43,920 bases of DNA from an uncultured Aquabacterium sp. (GTDB lineage Bacteria; Pseudomonadota; Gammaproteobacteria; Burkholderiales; Burkholderiaceae_C): contig NZ_CANBCC010000029.1 of NCBI RefSeq assembly GCF_947366995.1, forward strand, positions 1-43,920, given 5' to 3'. The position numbers were made by a program, and so were the translations under genes. The notes below the pieces were generated by a model. That model made no database searches. It was given only the letters and a program-made list of their open reading frames with translations, and was not told where the DNA came from. Position 1 is the first letter of the stretch, and each line of letters opens with the position of its first letter. Below, in pieces: positions 25,380-34,148 of the stretch.

Positions 25380-26546
25380 TTACCGGAACAGACCTTGCAA
25401 TTGCTGCCAGCTGCGCTTGAAGAACCCGGCGCGTTCGACCGCCTCGAGCGCCACCACCGGCTGTTCGGCCAGCGTCTTGCCGTTGACCGAGGCCACCACC
25501 TTGCCCACCACGGCGCCCTTGGCAATCGGGGCGGTGAGGTTGGGTTGCATCTGCACGGCGGTGCGCACCTGCGCGGCCTGGCCACGCGGCACCAGCACGG
25601 ACCAGTCGCGCGCAACACCGGCGCGCACCTGGTCGGCCACCCCAAACCGGACGGCGCCCACGCCAGCAGGCGCCTGGGCCTTCAGCAGATTGGCGCTCTC
25701 AAAGGAGCTGAAGCCCCAGTTGAACATGGCACGGGTCTGGTCGGCGCGCGACTGCATGCTTTGCGAACCCATCACGACCGAGATCAGGCGCATGCCGTTG
25801 CGGCGCGCCGAGGCAACCAGACAGAAGCCGGCTTCGCTGGTATGACCGGTCTTCAAGCCATCCACGGTGGGATCGGTGTAGAGCAGGGCGTTGCGGTTGC
25901 CCTGCTTGATGCCGTTGAACTTGAATTCCTTTTCCGCGTAGATGCTGTAGTACTCGGAACTGTCGCGGATGATGGCGCGCGCCAGGATGCCCAGGTCACG
26001 CGCCGAGGCCAGGTGGTTGGGCGCGGGCAGGCCGGTGGCGTTGGCGAACTGGGTGCGGGTCATACCCAGGCGCTTCGCCTCTTTGTTCATCAGTTGGGCA
26101 AAGGCCTCTTCGGTGCCGCCCAGGTGCTCGGCCACGGCCTTCGAGGCGTCGTTGCCCGACTGGATGATGATGCCGCGCAGCATGTCCATCACAGAAGCCT
26201 GGCCGTTGAGCGGCAGGTACATGCACGATTCGGTGCTGGAGCCCCGGCACCAGGCGTGCTCGCTGACCGAGATCATGTCGTTGGGCTTGATCCGGCCACT
26301 CTTGAGCGCCTGCTCGACGATGTAGCTCGTCATCATCTTGGTGAGCGAGGCGGGCGGCAGCGCCTGGTCGGCGTTGCTGGCCATCAGGATCTGCCCGGAC
26401 TCGAAATCCATCAGCAGATAGGCCTTGGCTTCGATGGCCGGCGGCGGCACCAGGGTCTGGGCAGCGGCAGTCAGCGGGGCGGCCAGGCAGGATGCGGCCA
26501 GGATCAGGGCCGCTTGCATGCGGCCGGCAGAAAAGCTGAAAGTCAT
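25380..26546 (-). CDS. dacC: D-alanyl-D-alanine carboxypeptidase (PBP5/6 type)
   Basis: A 388-residue periplasmic penicillin-binding protein that trims the terminal D-Ala from peptidoglycan pentapeptides. A signal peptide of about 30 residues ends AAPLTAAAQ. The three serine-enzyme motifs are present: S67-L-T-K70, S130-G-N and K232-T-G. The C-terminal PBP5 beta domain and a terminal amphipathic anchor-like stretch (FFKRSWQQLQGLFR) complete the type. Length and order match DacA/DacC; which paralogue name applies cannot be settled, so the symbol is tentative. It diverges from the DUF421 gene over a 184-base gap (26547-26730), which carries a small GCCTGC/GCAGGC hairpin at 26556-26572 in the dacC leader and no other recognisable element. 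Confidence 0.93.
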   Translation of the reverse strand: MTFSFSAGRMQAALILAASCLAAPLTAAAQTLVPPPAIEAKAYLLMDFESGQILMASNADQALPPASLTKMMTSYIVEQALKSGRIKPNDMISVSEHAWCRGSSTESCMYLPLNGQASVMDMLRGIIIQSGNDASKAVAEHLGGTEEAFAQLMNKEAKRLGMTRTQFANATGLPAPNHLASARDLGILARAIIRDSSEYYSIYAEKEFKFNGIKQGNRNALLYTDPTVDGLKTGHTSEAGFCLVASARRNGMRLISVVMGSQSMQSRADQTRAMFNWGFSSFESANLLKAQAPAGVGAVRFGVADQVRAGVARDWSVLVPRGQAAQVRTAVQMQPNLTAPIAKGAVVGKVVASVNGKTLAEQPVVALEAVERAGFFKRSWQQLQGLFR

Positions 26547-26730
26547 CGGTACATTGCCTGCGGCGTGCAGGCGGCAGTCGTCACATGAAGAAGGGGCGCA
26601 TCCGAAGCAGTGCAGATGCAGCCGGGTGCCGCATCATAGGCCCACGTCCGTTGCCACGGGCGCACAGGGCAATGCGCGTGTGCTGGACAGGTACGCAAGC
26701 TGCTGTGGCGCAGGGGGAGGCGCTGAAACG

Positions 26731-27249
26731 ATGTTTACCGACGTTTTCTCTTTCACCATGGACCCGCTGGAGGTGGTGCTCCGCGGTACGGCGATGTACT
26801 GGTTCCTGTTCGCCATGTTCCGCTTCGTGCTGCGGCGCGACGTGGGCGCGGTGGGCATTGCCGACGTGCTGTTGCTGGTGATCGTTGCGGATGCCGCACA
26901 GAACGGCATGTCGGGCGACTACAAGACGGTGCCCGAAGGGATGCTGCTGGTGGGCACGCTGATCGGCTGGAACGTGCTGCTGGACTGGGCCAGCTTCCGC
27001 TTTGCCTGGATTCGTCGCCTTGCTGAGCCTCCGCCTTTGCTGCTCCTTCGCAACGGCCGCTTCCACCGCCGCAACATGCGCCGCGAACTGATCACCACCG
27101 AAGAGCTGATGGCCGCCTTGCGCCAGCATGGCGTGAAGGAGCCATCCGAGGTCAGTGAGGCCTACATGGAGGGAGACGGGAGCTTCAGTGTGCTGACCAA
27201 GGACAAACAACCCGCAGGGGGCGGCCACAAGGGGCCGCCGGGGGCTTGA
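26731..27249 (+). CDS. DUF421 (YetF/YcaP-type) membrane protein
   Basis: A 172-residue protein with two to three N-terminal membrane helices (about 15-95; RGTAMYWFLFAMFRFVLRR, VGIADVLLLVIVADAAQNGM) and a small cytoplasmic domain of the DUF421 type (LLLLRNGRFHRRNMRRELIT, then TTEELMAALRQHGV and a SFSVLTKDKQP ending). The biochemical role of this family is not established. GGGGAGG lies 9 bases before the ATG at 26731. The frame is not longer upstream in a meaningful way. It may be monocistronic: a strong candidate promoter for the glucan cluster lies just downstream. A GGCGGCC/GGCCGCC inverted repeat sits in its last codons, without a T-run. Confidence 0.88.
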   Translation: MFTDVFSFTMDPLEVVLRGTAMYWFLFAMFRFVLRRDVGAVGIADVLLLVIVADAAQNGMSGDYKTVPEGMLLVGTLIGWNVLLDWASFRFAWIRRLAEPPPLLLLRNGRFHRRNMRRELITTEELMAALRQHGVKEPSEVSEAYMEGDGSFSVLTKDKQPAGGGHKGPPGA

Positions 27250-27311
27250 GCGGGGAAGCAGCGTTCCCACATGGCCGGGCGGTCAGGTCCCGTTTTCGGT
27301 CCTTATGTGAG

Positions 27312-27340
27312 TTGACATAATATACATCGTAGCAATTAAC
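27312..27340 (+). promoter_or_regulatory. Candidate promoter of the glucan-trehalose cluster
   Basis: A short AT-rich island in GC-rich DNA carries a perfect -35 hexamer TTGACA (27312-27317). With a 16-17 base spacer the -10 would be AATTAA/ATTAAC (about 27334-27340), a poor match. A better -10-like CATAAT (27316-27321) overlaps the -35. The promoter region is likely; the exact boxes are not settled. The rest of 27250-27415 holds no gene I can support. Confidence 0.45.
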
Positions 27341-27415
27341 GCGCACCCGGAACACTTTTGATTGGGCATGGCGCTTGCCGCCCGGCTCCTCATCTCGACT
27401 TCGGGCCCACGCACC

Positions 27416-29332
27416 ATGCCTGCCCGCGATTGTGCTCCTACTGCGCCGGGGCGCCCGCTGCTCGGCGCTCGCGTGGACGCGGATGGCACGCGCTTTCGCG
27501 TGTGGGCGCCCACCGCCCGGCAGGTCCACGTGGTGGACGCCGGGCCCGGCAAACCGGGTCAGCGCTGGCCGCTGGCGCCGGAACCGGACGGCCACTTCAG
27601 CGGCACCGTGCCTGAAATCGGCCCCGGAATGCTTTACCGGTATCAGATCGACGACGGTGAGCCGCTCCCGGATCCCTGTTCGTCATTCCAGCCAGACGGG
27701 CCGCATGGCCCTTCACGGGTGGTCGATCACGCAGCCTACACGTGGCGGGATGACGGCTGGCCGGGCGTGCCGTTGTCGGGCCAGGTGATCTACGAACTGC
27801 ACGTGGGCACCCTGACGCCCGAAGGCACGCTGGATGCCGCCATTGCGCGCCTGCCTGACCTGCGCGAGCTTGGCGTGACGCTGCTTGAATTGATGCCGCT
27901 GGCAGAGTGTGCTGGCCGCTGGAACTGGGGTTATGACGGCGTCGGTCTGTATGCGCCGTACCATGTGTATGGCGACCCTGACGCACTCAAGCGCTTCGTG
28001 GATGCGGCCCATGCCCTGGGCCTCGGCGTGATGCTCGATGTGGTCTACAACCACCTGGGCCCCGACGGAAATTACCTCCGCGCCTTCAGCCCTCACTACT
28101 TCACGGCGCGCTATCCCAACGAATGGGGCGACGCTTTCAACTTCGATGGCCCGGACAGCCAGCCCGTCCGCGACCACGTCATCGGCAGCGCCTGCCACTG
28201 GATCGCGCAGTACCACCTCGACGGCCTGCGGCTGGACGCCACGCAGAGCATGCACGACGCCTCGCCGGTGCACATCGTCACCGAGCTCGCCGCGCAGGCA
28301 CGGGAGGCGGCCGGGGCCCGCCAGATCCTGCTCGTTGCAGAAAACGAACCGCAACACACCTGCCTGGTTCGGCCGCGATCGGCTGGCGGCCACGGGCTGG
28401 ACGCCATGTGGAACGACGACTTTCACCATTCGGCCCGGGTGGCGCTGACGGGACGGCACGAAGGCTATTTCCACGACCACCGGGGGCGGGCGCAGGAGTT
28501 CGTGTCGGCCCTGCGGCACGGCTTCCTGTTTCAGGGTCAGCACTACGCATGGCAGAACCAGCCGCGCGGCACGCCGACCGGTGATGTGCCCGCTGCCGCC
28601 TTCGTGCACTTTCTGCAGAACCACGACCAGGTGGCGAACACCTTCTACGGCCAGCGCTTGCATGAGCTCACCAGTCCGGGTCGTCTGCGTGCGCTCACTG
28701 CGCTCACGCTGCTGGGGCCGCAGACGCCGATGCTGTTCATGGGGCAGGAATTCGCGGCCTCGGCGCCCTTCACGTTCTTTGCGGACCACAAGCCCGAGCT
28801 TGCAGCAAAGGTGTTCGAGGGCCGCCGCGCCTTTGTGGCGCAGTTCAAGCCCTATGCGACACCGGCTGCGCAGGCCGCGCTGCTGGATCCGGCCGACGAG
28901 GCCACGTTCCTTCGCTGCAAGCTTGACTGGGCGGAGCGCCGTCATCACGCCCCTGTGCTGGCCCTGCACCAGGACGTGCTGCGGCTGCGGCGCGAAGACC
29001 CCGTCATCGCGGCCCAGGACCGCACCATGCTGGATGGCGCGGTCCTCAGCGAGCATGCGTTCGTGATGCGCTGGCGCGGCGGCTCACTCGGTGAGCGACT
29101 GCTGGCGGTCAACCTGGGTGATGAGCTGGACTTCCGTCCGGGGCCCGAGCCCCTGCTGGCGCCGCCGGAGAACAGCACCTGGGAGCTGACCTGGTCCAGC
29201 GACGACCCAGCCTATGGCGGCCCGGGCGCCGTGCACCCGGGCGAAGACAACAAGGGCTGGATGTTGCCCGGCGAGAGCGCCGTGCTGTTGCGGGCGGTGC
29301 CCTGCCCCGCGTCGAATGGAGAGCCACGATGA
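27416..29332 (+). CDS. treZ: Malto-oligosyltrehalose trehalohydrolase (first copy)
   Basis: A 638-residue GH13 enzyme that splits trehalose from maltooligosyltrehalose made by TreY. It shows the N-terminal carbohydrate-binding-like domain (TRFRVWAPTARQV), VIYELHVGTLTPEGT, DVVYNHLGPDGNYL, the nucleophile D274 in GLRLDATQSM, the acid E309 in VAENEPQH, and the FLQNHDQVAN transition-state segment. Earlier in-frame starts exist (ATG 27368, TTG 27362). I chose the ATG at 27416 because it matches the N-terminal length of the second TreZ in this window, though its ribosome site is poor. The next gene overlaps its stop by 4 bases (ATGA). It leads the cluster, but no treY is beside it. Confidence 0.92.
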   Translation: MPARDCAPTAPGRPLLGARVDADGTRFRVWAPTARQVHVVDAGPGKPGQRWPLAPEPDGHFSGTVPEIGPGMLYRYQIDDGEPLPDPCSSFQPDGPHGPSRVVDHAAYTWRDDGWPGVPLSGQVIYELHVGTLTPEGTLDAAIARLPDLRELGVTLLELMPLAECAGRWNWGYDGVGLYAPYHVYGDPDALKRFVDAAHALGLGVMLDVVYNHLGPDGNYLRAFSPHYFTARYPNEWGDAFNFDGPDSQPVRDHVIGSACHWIAQYHLDGLRLDATQSMHDASPVHIVTELAAQAREAAGARQILLVAENEPQHTCLVRPRSAGGHGLDAMWNDDFHHSARVALTGRHEGYFHDHRGRAQEFVSALRHGFLFQGQHYAWQNQPRGTPTGDVPAAAFVHFLQNHDQVANTFYGQRLHELTSPGRLRALTALTLLGPQTPMLFMGQEFAASAPFTFFADHKPELAAKVFEGRRAFVAQFKPYATPAAQAALLDPADEATFLRCKLDWAERRHHAPVLALHQDVLRLRREDPVIAAQDRTMLDGAVLSEHAFVMRWRGGSLGERLLAVNLGDELDFRPGPEPLLAPPENSTWELTWSSDDPAYGGPGAVHPGEDNKGWMLPGESAVLLRAVPCPASNGEPR

Positions 29333-31380
29333 ACCTGCAGCCCATCGAAATCGACTGGCACCCCGGCGATGATGTGAGCGCCTTGCGTGATCGGGAATGG
29401 CTGGTGACCAATGGCCTGGGCGGCTTTGCCTCGGGCAGTCTGTTGGGCATCAACACCCGACGCCACCATGGGCTGTTCGTGCCGAACCTGTCCAACCCAA
29501 AAGGCAGGCACATCCTGATCTCGCGTTTCGACGAAGAGATCCAGGCCCGGGGCAGACAGGTCAAGATCGGCGGCGCCGAGTACCTCAATGGCCACCTCGA
29601 CACCGACGTGCACCGCTGCCTGGCCAGTTTCCGGTGGGATCACCTGATGCCCACCTGGCGCTACGACATCAACGGTGTGGTGATCGAGAAGACCATCGTG
29701 ATGCCCCACAACCAGAACACGGTGTGCGTGTTGTACCGGCTGCTGGAGGGGGAACACGTCGAACTGCGGCTGCGGCCTTTTCTGGCGTTCAGGCGGCAGG
29801 ATGCGGTGCTGGTGCACGAGGAGGAGTGGCCGTTCACGCTGTCGTTCTCACGCGGGGTGTACGAGGTGCGGCGCGACCGCACCGACCTCGCCCTGCAGTT
29901 CGGCCTCACGCCTGCGAGTGGCGGGTTCACGTGCCACGAGGTGGTGGGCCAGCACGCGCTGTACCGCGTCGAGCAGATGCGCGGCTACGACCACAGCGAG
30001 CACCTCTACAGCCCGGGCTACTTTTCGGCCACCCTGCATCCTGGGCAACCGCTGACCTTCGTAGCGACAGCCGAGGGGCGGGAAGCCTTGAAGTGCGACG
30101 GCATGGCGGCGGTGGAACACCAACAGCGTCGGGTGGAGCGCCTCCTGCAGATGGCGCCGCCTGCGGTGGTGCTTGACCCCGTGGCCGCCCAGCTCACAGC
30201 CGCCGCAGATGCCTTCATCGTCGTGCCCGGCAGCCGACTGGAAGAGGCGCTGCATGCGCGTGCGAGCGGCGATCAGATCCGCACTGTGATTGCGGGCTAC
30301 CACTGGTTCGGGGACTGGGGGCGCGACACGATGATCAGTCTGGAGGGCCTCACGCTGTGCACCGGCCGCCATGCCGAGGCGCGTGCCATCCTGCAGACGT
30401 TCTCGCACTATGTGCGAGACGGCCTGCTGCCCAACCTCTTTCCCGAAGGCGAGCGCGAAGCGCTGTACCACACCGTCGATGCCACGCTGTGGTACTTCCA
30501 TGCCATTGACCGCTACACCACGTGCTCGGGTGACCGCACGTTGATGCACGAACTGTTTCCGGTGCTCAAGCAGATCATCGAACACCACGTGCGGGGCACC
30601 CGTTACGGCATCGGGCTCGACCCGCAGGACGGGCTGCTGCGCGCCGGTGCGCCGGGCTATCAGCTGACGTGGATGGACGCGAAGGTGGACGGCTGGGTGG
30701 TGACGCCGCGCCGGGGCAAGCCGGTGGAGATCCAGGCCTTGTGGCACAACGCGTTGCGTCTGATGGTCGACTGGTCGGTGGAAGTGGACGATCCCGATCC
30801 ACGTTGCCTGCGACTCGCCGAGCAGGCGCGCGCGTCGTTCAATCGCCGGTACTGGTCGCCCACCCTGCTCCATCTCTTCGATGTGGTGGACGGCGAAGCA
30901 GGCGAGGAGGTCAACGACGTGGCCTGCCGGCCCAATCAGGTGTTTGTCATGTCGCTGCGCCATCCGGTGCTGGACCGGGTGCATTGGGAGCCGGTGCTGG
31001 ATACCGTGCGTCGGCAGTTGCTGACGCCCTGGGGGCTGCGAACGCTGGCGCCGGGCCATCCGGCTTACAAGCCGACGTACGAGGGCGACTTGCGGTCGCG
31101 GGATGCGGCCTACCACCAGGGCACGGTGTGGCCCTGGCTGATCGGGCACTTCATTCAGGCGTGGCTGAAGCTGCACCCGGATCGAACGGCGGCACGGGCC
31201 TTCCTCGCTGACCTGCCGGCGCATCTTAGCGAAGCCGGCATTGGCAGCATCAGCGAGATTTTCGATGCCGAGCCGCCGGGCTTGCCCCGAGGGTGCGTGG
31301 CCCAGGCATGGAGCGTGGCGGAGGTGCTGCGGGCCTGGTTGATGACCGCACCAGCCGTGCCATCCGACGCGGCGGACTGA
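29329..31380 (+). CDS. Amylo-alpha-1,6-glucosidase / glycogen debranching enzyme (GH133-like)
   Basis: A 683-residue protein with an N-terminal bacterial-type GDE domain (about 20-240; EWLVTNGLGGFASGSLLGIN, then TRRHHGLFVP) and a C-terminal (alpha/alpha)6 barrel (about 280-680). The barrel carries the signature HWFGDWGRDTMISLEGL, TVDATLWYFHAIDRY, and the late block PTYEGDLRSRDAAYHQGTVW. Enzymes of this family remove alpha-1,6-linked glucose at branch points in archaeal and bacterial glycogen breakdown. The acid/base residues are not assigned here. Translation starts inside the stop of treZ (ATGA, 29329-29332). With GlgX later in the cluster, this gives two unrelated debranching activities. 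Confidence 0.9.
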   Translation: MNLQPIEIDWHPGDDVSALRDREWLVTNGLGGFASGSLLGINTRRHHGLFVPNLSNPKGRHILISRFDEEIQARGRQVKIGGAEYLNGHLDTDVHRCLASFRWDHLMPTWRYDINGVVIEKTIVMPHNQNTVCVLYRLLEGEHVELRLRPFLAFRRQDAVLVHEEEWPFTLSFSRGVYEVRRDRTDLALQFGLTPASGGFTCHEVVGQHALYRVEQMRGYDHSEHLYSPGYFSATLHPGQPLTFVATAEGREALKCDGMAAVEHQQRRVERLLQMAPPAVVLDPVAAQLTAAADAFIVVPGSRLEEALHARASGDQIRTVIAGYHWFGDWGRDTMISLEGLTLCTGRHAEARAILQTFSHYVRDGLLPNLFPEGEREALYHTVDATLWYFHAIDRYTTCSGDRTLMHELFPVLKQIIEHHVRGTRYGIGLDPQDGLLRAGAPGYQLTWMDAKVDGWVVTPRRGKPVEIQALWHNALRLMVDWSVEVDDPDPRCLRLAEQARASFNRRYWSPTLLHLFDVVDGEAGEEVNDVACRPNQVFVMSLRHPVLDRVHWEPVLDTVRRQLLTPWGLRTLAPGHPAYKPTYEGDLRSRDAAYHQGTVWPWLIGHFIQAWLKLHPDRTAARAFLADLPAHLSEAGIGSISEIFDAEPPGLPRGCVAQAWSVAEVLRAWLMTAPAVPSDAAD

Positions 31381-31448
31381 CACGCCGCGCGCGCCAGGGC
31401 ATGTCGCTTGCCCGTTGGCAGCATCACCCTTCCACGGAGGACGCCGCC

Positions 31449-31841
31449 ATGCCGAGCCGAACCACCAACACCGCCCTTCCCTCGACGCTGAAACGCTCGC
31501 CGGCCAAGGCCCAGCGCACGTACACCAAAACGTTGGCCCACGCCGAGGAGACCTATGGCCCCGGGGAACGCGCGCGTCGCACGGCCATGTCTTCGCTCAA
31601 GCACAGTTTCGAGAAGGTGGGCGACCACTGGGAACCGAAAGCCCGGCGCGGCCCGTCCGACCCGCAGGCTGCCGCCTCGGGTGATGCCGCCCGTCGGGGC
31701 GACCAGCCCACGTATGGCGGGGTTGACGCCCAGGGCCAGACCCGCGAGGCGCTGTATGCACGCGCCCGCGAGCTCGGTATTCCGGGGCGTGCCCGGATGA
31801 ACAAGGCTGCACTGGCTCAGGCCATTGCGCGTCATCAGTGA
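31449..31841 (+). CDS. ChaB-family protein with C-terminal Rho_N-like domain
   Basis: A 130-residue basic protein. Residues about 10-65 match the ChaB fold: LPSTLKRSPAKAQRTYTK, AEETYGPGERARRTAMSSLK and FEKVGDHWEPK. Residues about 95-130 (TREALYARARELGIPGRARM, then NKAALAQAIARHQ) resemble the Rho_N/SAP-like helix-extended-helix that binds nucleic acid. ChaB was first named as a regulator of cation transport, but its molecular role is unknown. The ATG at 31449 has a strong GGAGG 8 bases upstream. A 68-base gap follows the debranching gene, holding an imperfect GCCAGGGCA/TGCCC-TTGGC hairpin. Sitting inside a glucan operon is not its usual setting. Family assignment is fairly sure; function is unknown. 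Confidence 0.85.
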   Translation: MPSRTTNTALPSTLKRSPAKAQRTYTKTLAHAEETYGPGERARRTAMSSLKHSFEKVGDHWEPKARRGPSDPQAAASGDAARRGDQPTYGGVDAQGQTREALYARARELGIPGRARMNKAALAQAIARHQ

Positions 31842-31849
31842 GGTCGCCC

Positions 31850-32098
31850 ATGTCCGTTCCCACCGTTCCCTCCCCTGTGCCACCCGGTCCGGGCACGCCC
31901 TCGCCTGCCCCCGACATTCCGACGCCGGAAGGCCCGGATGTGCCGGATCCGCAGGGCCCCGATTTTCCGCAGCCCGACCGCGGCCCGGAGATCACGCCGA
32001 CGCCCCCTCAGCCCGAGATCGCCCCGCCGCTGACGGAGCCCGAGGTGTCGCCTGTGCCACCGCAGCCCGAGGTCACGCCGCCCCCCGAGATCCGGTGA
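31850..32098 (+). CDS. Small proline-rich acidic protein, unknown function
   Basis: An 82-residue protein made almost only of Pro, Glu, Asp, Val, Ile, Thr, Ser, Gly and Ala. It has no Lys, His, Cys, Trp, Tyr or Asn. It contains short imperfect repeats near the C-terminus: PQPEIAPP, TEPEVSPV, PQPEVTPP. It should be disordered or form polyproline II helices and shows no signal peptide or membrane helix. The ATG at 31850 is 8 bases after the ChaB-like gene, with AGGT just upstream, so it is probably co-expressed with it. Such composition could arise by chance in GC-rich DNA. However, the regular repeat, the close spacing after chaB and the lack of a competing gene on either strand favour a real protein. 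I do not recognise it. Confidence 0.6.
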   Translation: MSVPTVPSPVPPGPGTPSPAPDIPTPEGPDVPDPQGPDFPQPDRGPEITPTPPQPEIAPPLTEPEVSPVPPQPEVTPPPEIR

Positions 32099-32110
32099 GG
32101 CGGTTGTATC

Positions 32111-32206
32111 CGCACCGGCACCTTTTCCCGGTGCGTCTGCACTTCTTGCCAGCCCACCCGGTGGGCCCCTATCCCGTGCCTGGGCGGCTGCGCGCCCGCC
32201 GGGCAC
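32111..32206 (+). other. Three consecutive hairpins before glgB
   Basis: The 151-base gap 32099-32249 has no gene. It contains CGCACCGG/CCGGTGCG (32111-32135, perfect 8-base stem, 9-base loop), GCCCACC/GGTGGGC (32152-32166), and a two-part stem GTGCC..GGCAC with GGGCG/CGCCC inside (32176-32206). The first could be a weak terminator (TCTGCACTTCTT follows). Together they may form a structured glgB leader. Confidence 0.35.
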
Positions 32207-32249
32207 GTCCTTTGCCACCGTGCGATACCGCCATCTTCCGGCTCGGCCC

Positions 32250-34148
32250 ATGCTCAGTGACCTCGACATCCATCTGCTGCACGAAGGCACGCATGCCCGT
32301 CTGTACGACATCCTGGGAGCCCACCCGAACGAAGGCCCCGAAGGCGGTACCCGGTTCGCTGTATGGGCGCCCAATGCCGAGCGGGTCACGGTCATGGGCG
32401 ACTGGAATGGCTGGGATCCACACGCTCATCCACTGAGCCCGTGCGAGCGCGGCAGCGGCATCTGGCATGGCGTGATTCCGCAAGCGCGGCACGGGCACAT
32501 CTACAAGTACCACCTGTGCAGCCAGCAACACCACCAGGAACTGGTGAAGGCCGACCCCGTCGCCTTCTATTCCGAGGCGCCGCCCGCCACCGGCTCGCGG
32601 ATCTGGAGCAGCCATTACGCGTGGGGTGATCAGGCCTGGATGGCACGCCGCGCCGAGCGCAACGGCCTGTCGGCGCCCATGTCGATCTACGAGGTGCACG
32701 TGGGTTCGTGGCGACGCCCCGATGGCCGGCCGATGGGCTGGCGGGCGCTCGCGAAGGAGCTGGCGGCGTATGTGAAGGAGCTGGGCTTCACGCACGTGGA
32801 GCTGATGCCCGTCACGGAGCATCCCTTCTACGGTTCATGGGGCTACCAGACCACCGGGTACTTTGCCCCGACGGCCCGCTACGGCACGCCGGAGGACTTC
32901 ATGGCCTTCGTCGACCATCTGCATCAGAACGACATCGGCGTGATCCTGGACTGGGTGCCTTCGCACTTTCCAACCGATGCCCACGGCCTGCATTACTTCG
33001 ACGGCACGCACCTGTACGAACACGCCGACCCGCGTCAGGGCTTCCATCCCGAATGGCATTCCAGCATCTTCAACTACGGCCGCGGTGAGGTCAGCAGTTT
33101 TCTGATCTCGTCGGCGTTGTTCTGGCTGGACCGCTATCACATCGATGGCCTGCGAGTCGACGCGGTCGCCTCCATGCTCTATCTGGACTACGCCCGGCAG
33201 CACGGCCAGTGGGTGCCGAACCAGCATGGCGGCAAGGAAAACCTTGAGGCGATCACCTTTCTGCGCCGGCTCAACGAGGCCCTGTACCGCGCCCATCCGG
33301 ATGCCTTCTCGGTGGCCGAGGAGTCGACCGCCTGGCCCATGGTGTCGCGCCCCACCAGCATGGGCGGCCTGGGTTTCGGTATGAAGTGGAACATGGGCTG
33401 GATGCACGACACGCTGGCTTTCATGAAGGAAGACCCGCTGTACCGGCGCCATCACCTGGGGCGGCTCACCTTCTCGCTGGTCTATGCGTTCAATGAGAAC
33501 TTCGTGCTGCCGCTCTCGCACGATGAGGTGGTGTACGGCAAGGGTTCGCTGATCGGCAAGATGCCCGGCGACCCCTGGCAGAAGATGGCCAACCTGCGCC
33601 TGCTGCTGTCCATGATGTGGACGCACCCGGGCAAGAAGCTGCTGTTCATGGGCGGCGAGTTTGCGCAGCAGCGTGAATGGACGCACGAGGGCGAACTGGA
33701 GTGGCACCTGCTGGCCCAGGCGCCCCATCAGGGCGTGATGCGCCTGGTGCAGCAGCTCAATGCCCTGCTGCGACGCGAGCCGGCCTTGTACGAAATCGAC
33801 TTCGGCCCGGAGGGGTTCGAGTGGGTCGAGAGCCACGATGTGGTCAACAACGTGATTGCCTTTCTGCGCAAGCCGCGGGGTGGTGCAGGCAGCCTGCTGG
33901 TGGTGTGCAACCTCACGCCAGTGCCCCAGCAGGGCTACATGCTGGGGGTGCCCGCGCCGGGCCACTGGCAGGAGATTTTCAACAGCGACGCGACGGATTA
34001 CGGTGGATCGGGGTGGGGCAACCTGGGCGGTGTGATGGCCGTCAACCAACCGAGCCACGGGCGCCCCTGGTCGGTGCCCTTGACCCTGCCACCGCTTGCC
34101 GCAGTCGTGCTCAAAGGGGAGGCGCATGCCGCGCAAGGCCAACACTGA
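32250..34148 (+). CDS. glgB: 1,4-alpha-glucan branching enzyme
   Basis: A 632-residue GH13 enzyme that moves a glucan segment to an alpha-1,6 position. A short N-terminus MLSDLDIHLLHEGTHARLY leads to a single CBM48 domain (FAVWAPNAERVTVMGDWNGW). The barrel shows SIYEVHVGSW, GYFAPTARYGTPEDF, the nucleophile D304 in GLRVDAVASMLYLDY, the acid E357 in SVAEESTAWP, and LPLSHDEVVYGKGSL. The length fits the shorter GlgB type lacking the extra N1 domain. A GTG at 32220 would add 10 residues, but the ATG at 32250 gives the family start. It overlaps glgE by 23 bases. In GlgE-pathway organisms GlgB works on the linear chains that GlgE makes. Confidence 0.97.
   Translation: MLSDLDIHLLHEGTHARLYDILGAHPNEGPEGGTRFAVWAPNAERVTVMGDWNGWDPHAHPLSPCERGSGIWHGVIPQARHGHIYKYHLCSQQHHQELVKADPVAFYSEAPPATGSRIWSSHYAWGDQAWMARRAERNGLSAPMSIYEVHVGSWRRPDGRPMGWRALAKELAAYVKELGFTHVELMPVTEHPFYGSWGYQTTGYFAPTARYGTPEDFMAFVDHLHQNDIGVILDWVPSHFPTDAHGLHYFDGTHLYEHADPRQGFHPEWHSSIFNYGRGEVSSFLISSALFWLDRYHIDGLRVDAVASMLYLDYARQHGQWVPNQHGGKENLEAITFLRRLNEALYRAHPDAFSVAEESTAWPMVSRPTSMGGLGFGMKWNMGWMHDTLAFMKEDPLYRRHHLGRLTFSLVYAFNENFVLPLSHDEVVYGKGSLIGKMPGDPWQKMANLRLLLSMMWTHPGKKLLFMGGEFAQQREWTHEGELEWHLLAQAPHQGVMRLVQQLNALLRREPALYEIDFGPEGFEWVESHDVVNNVIAFLRKPRGGAGSLLVVCNLTPVPQQGYMLGVPAPGHWQEIFNSDATDYGGSGWGNLGGVMAVNQPSHGRPWSVPLTLPPLAAVVLKGEAHAAQGQH

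Noticed and set aside
32220..32250. GTG at 32220 as the glgB start
   Set aside because: It adds only MRYRHLPARP, which lies in the structured leader. The ATG at 32250 begins with the conserved MLSDLDIHLL sequence.
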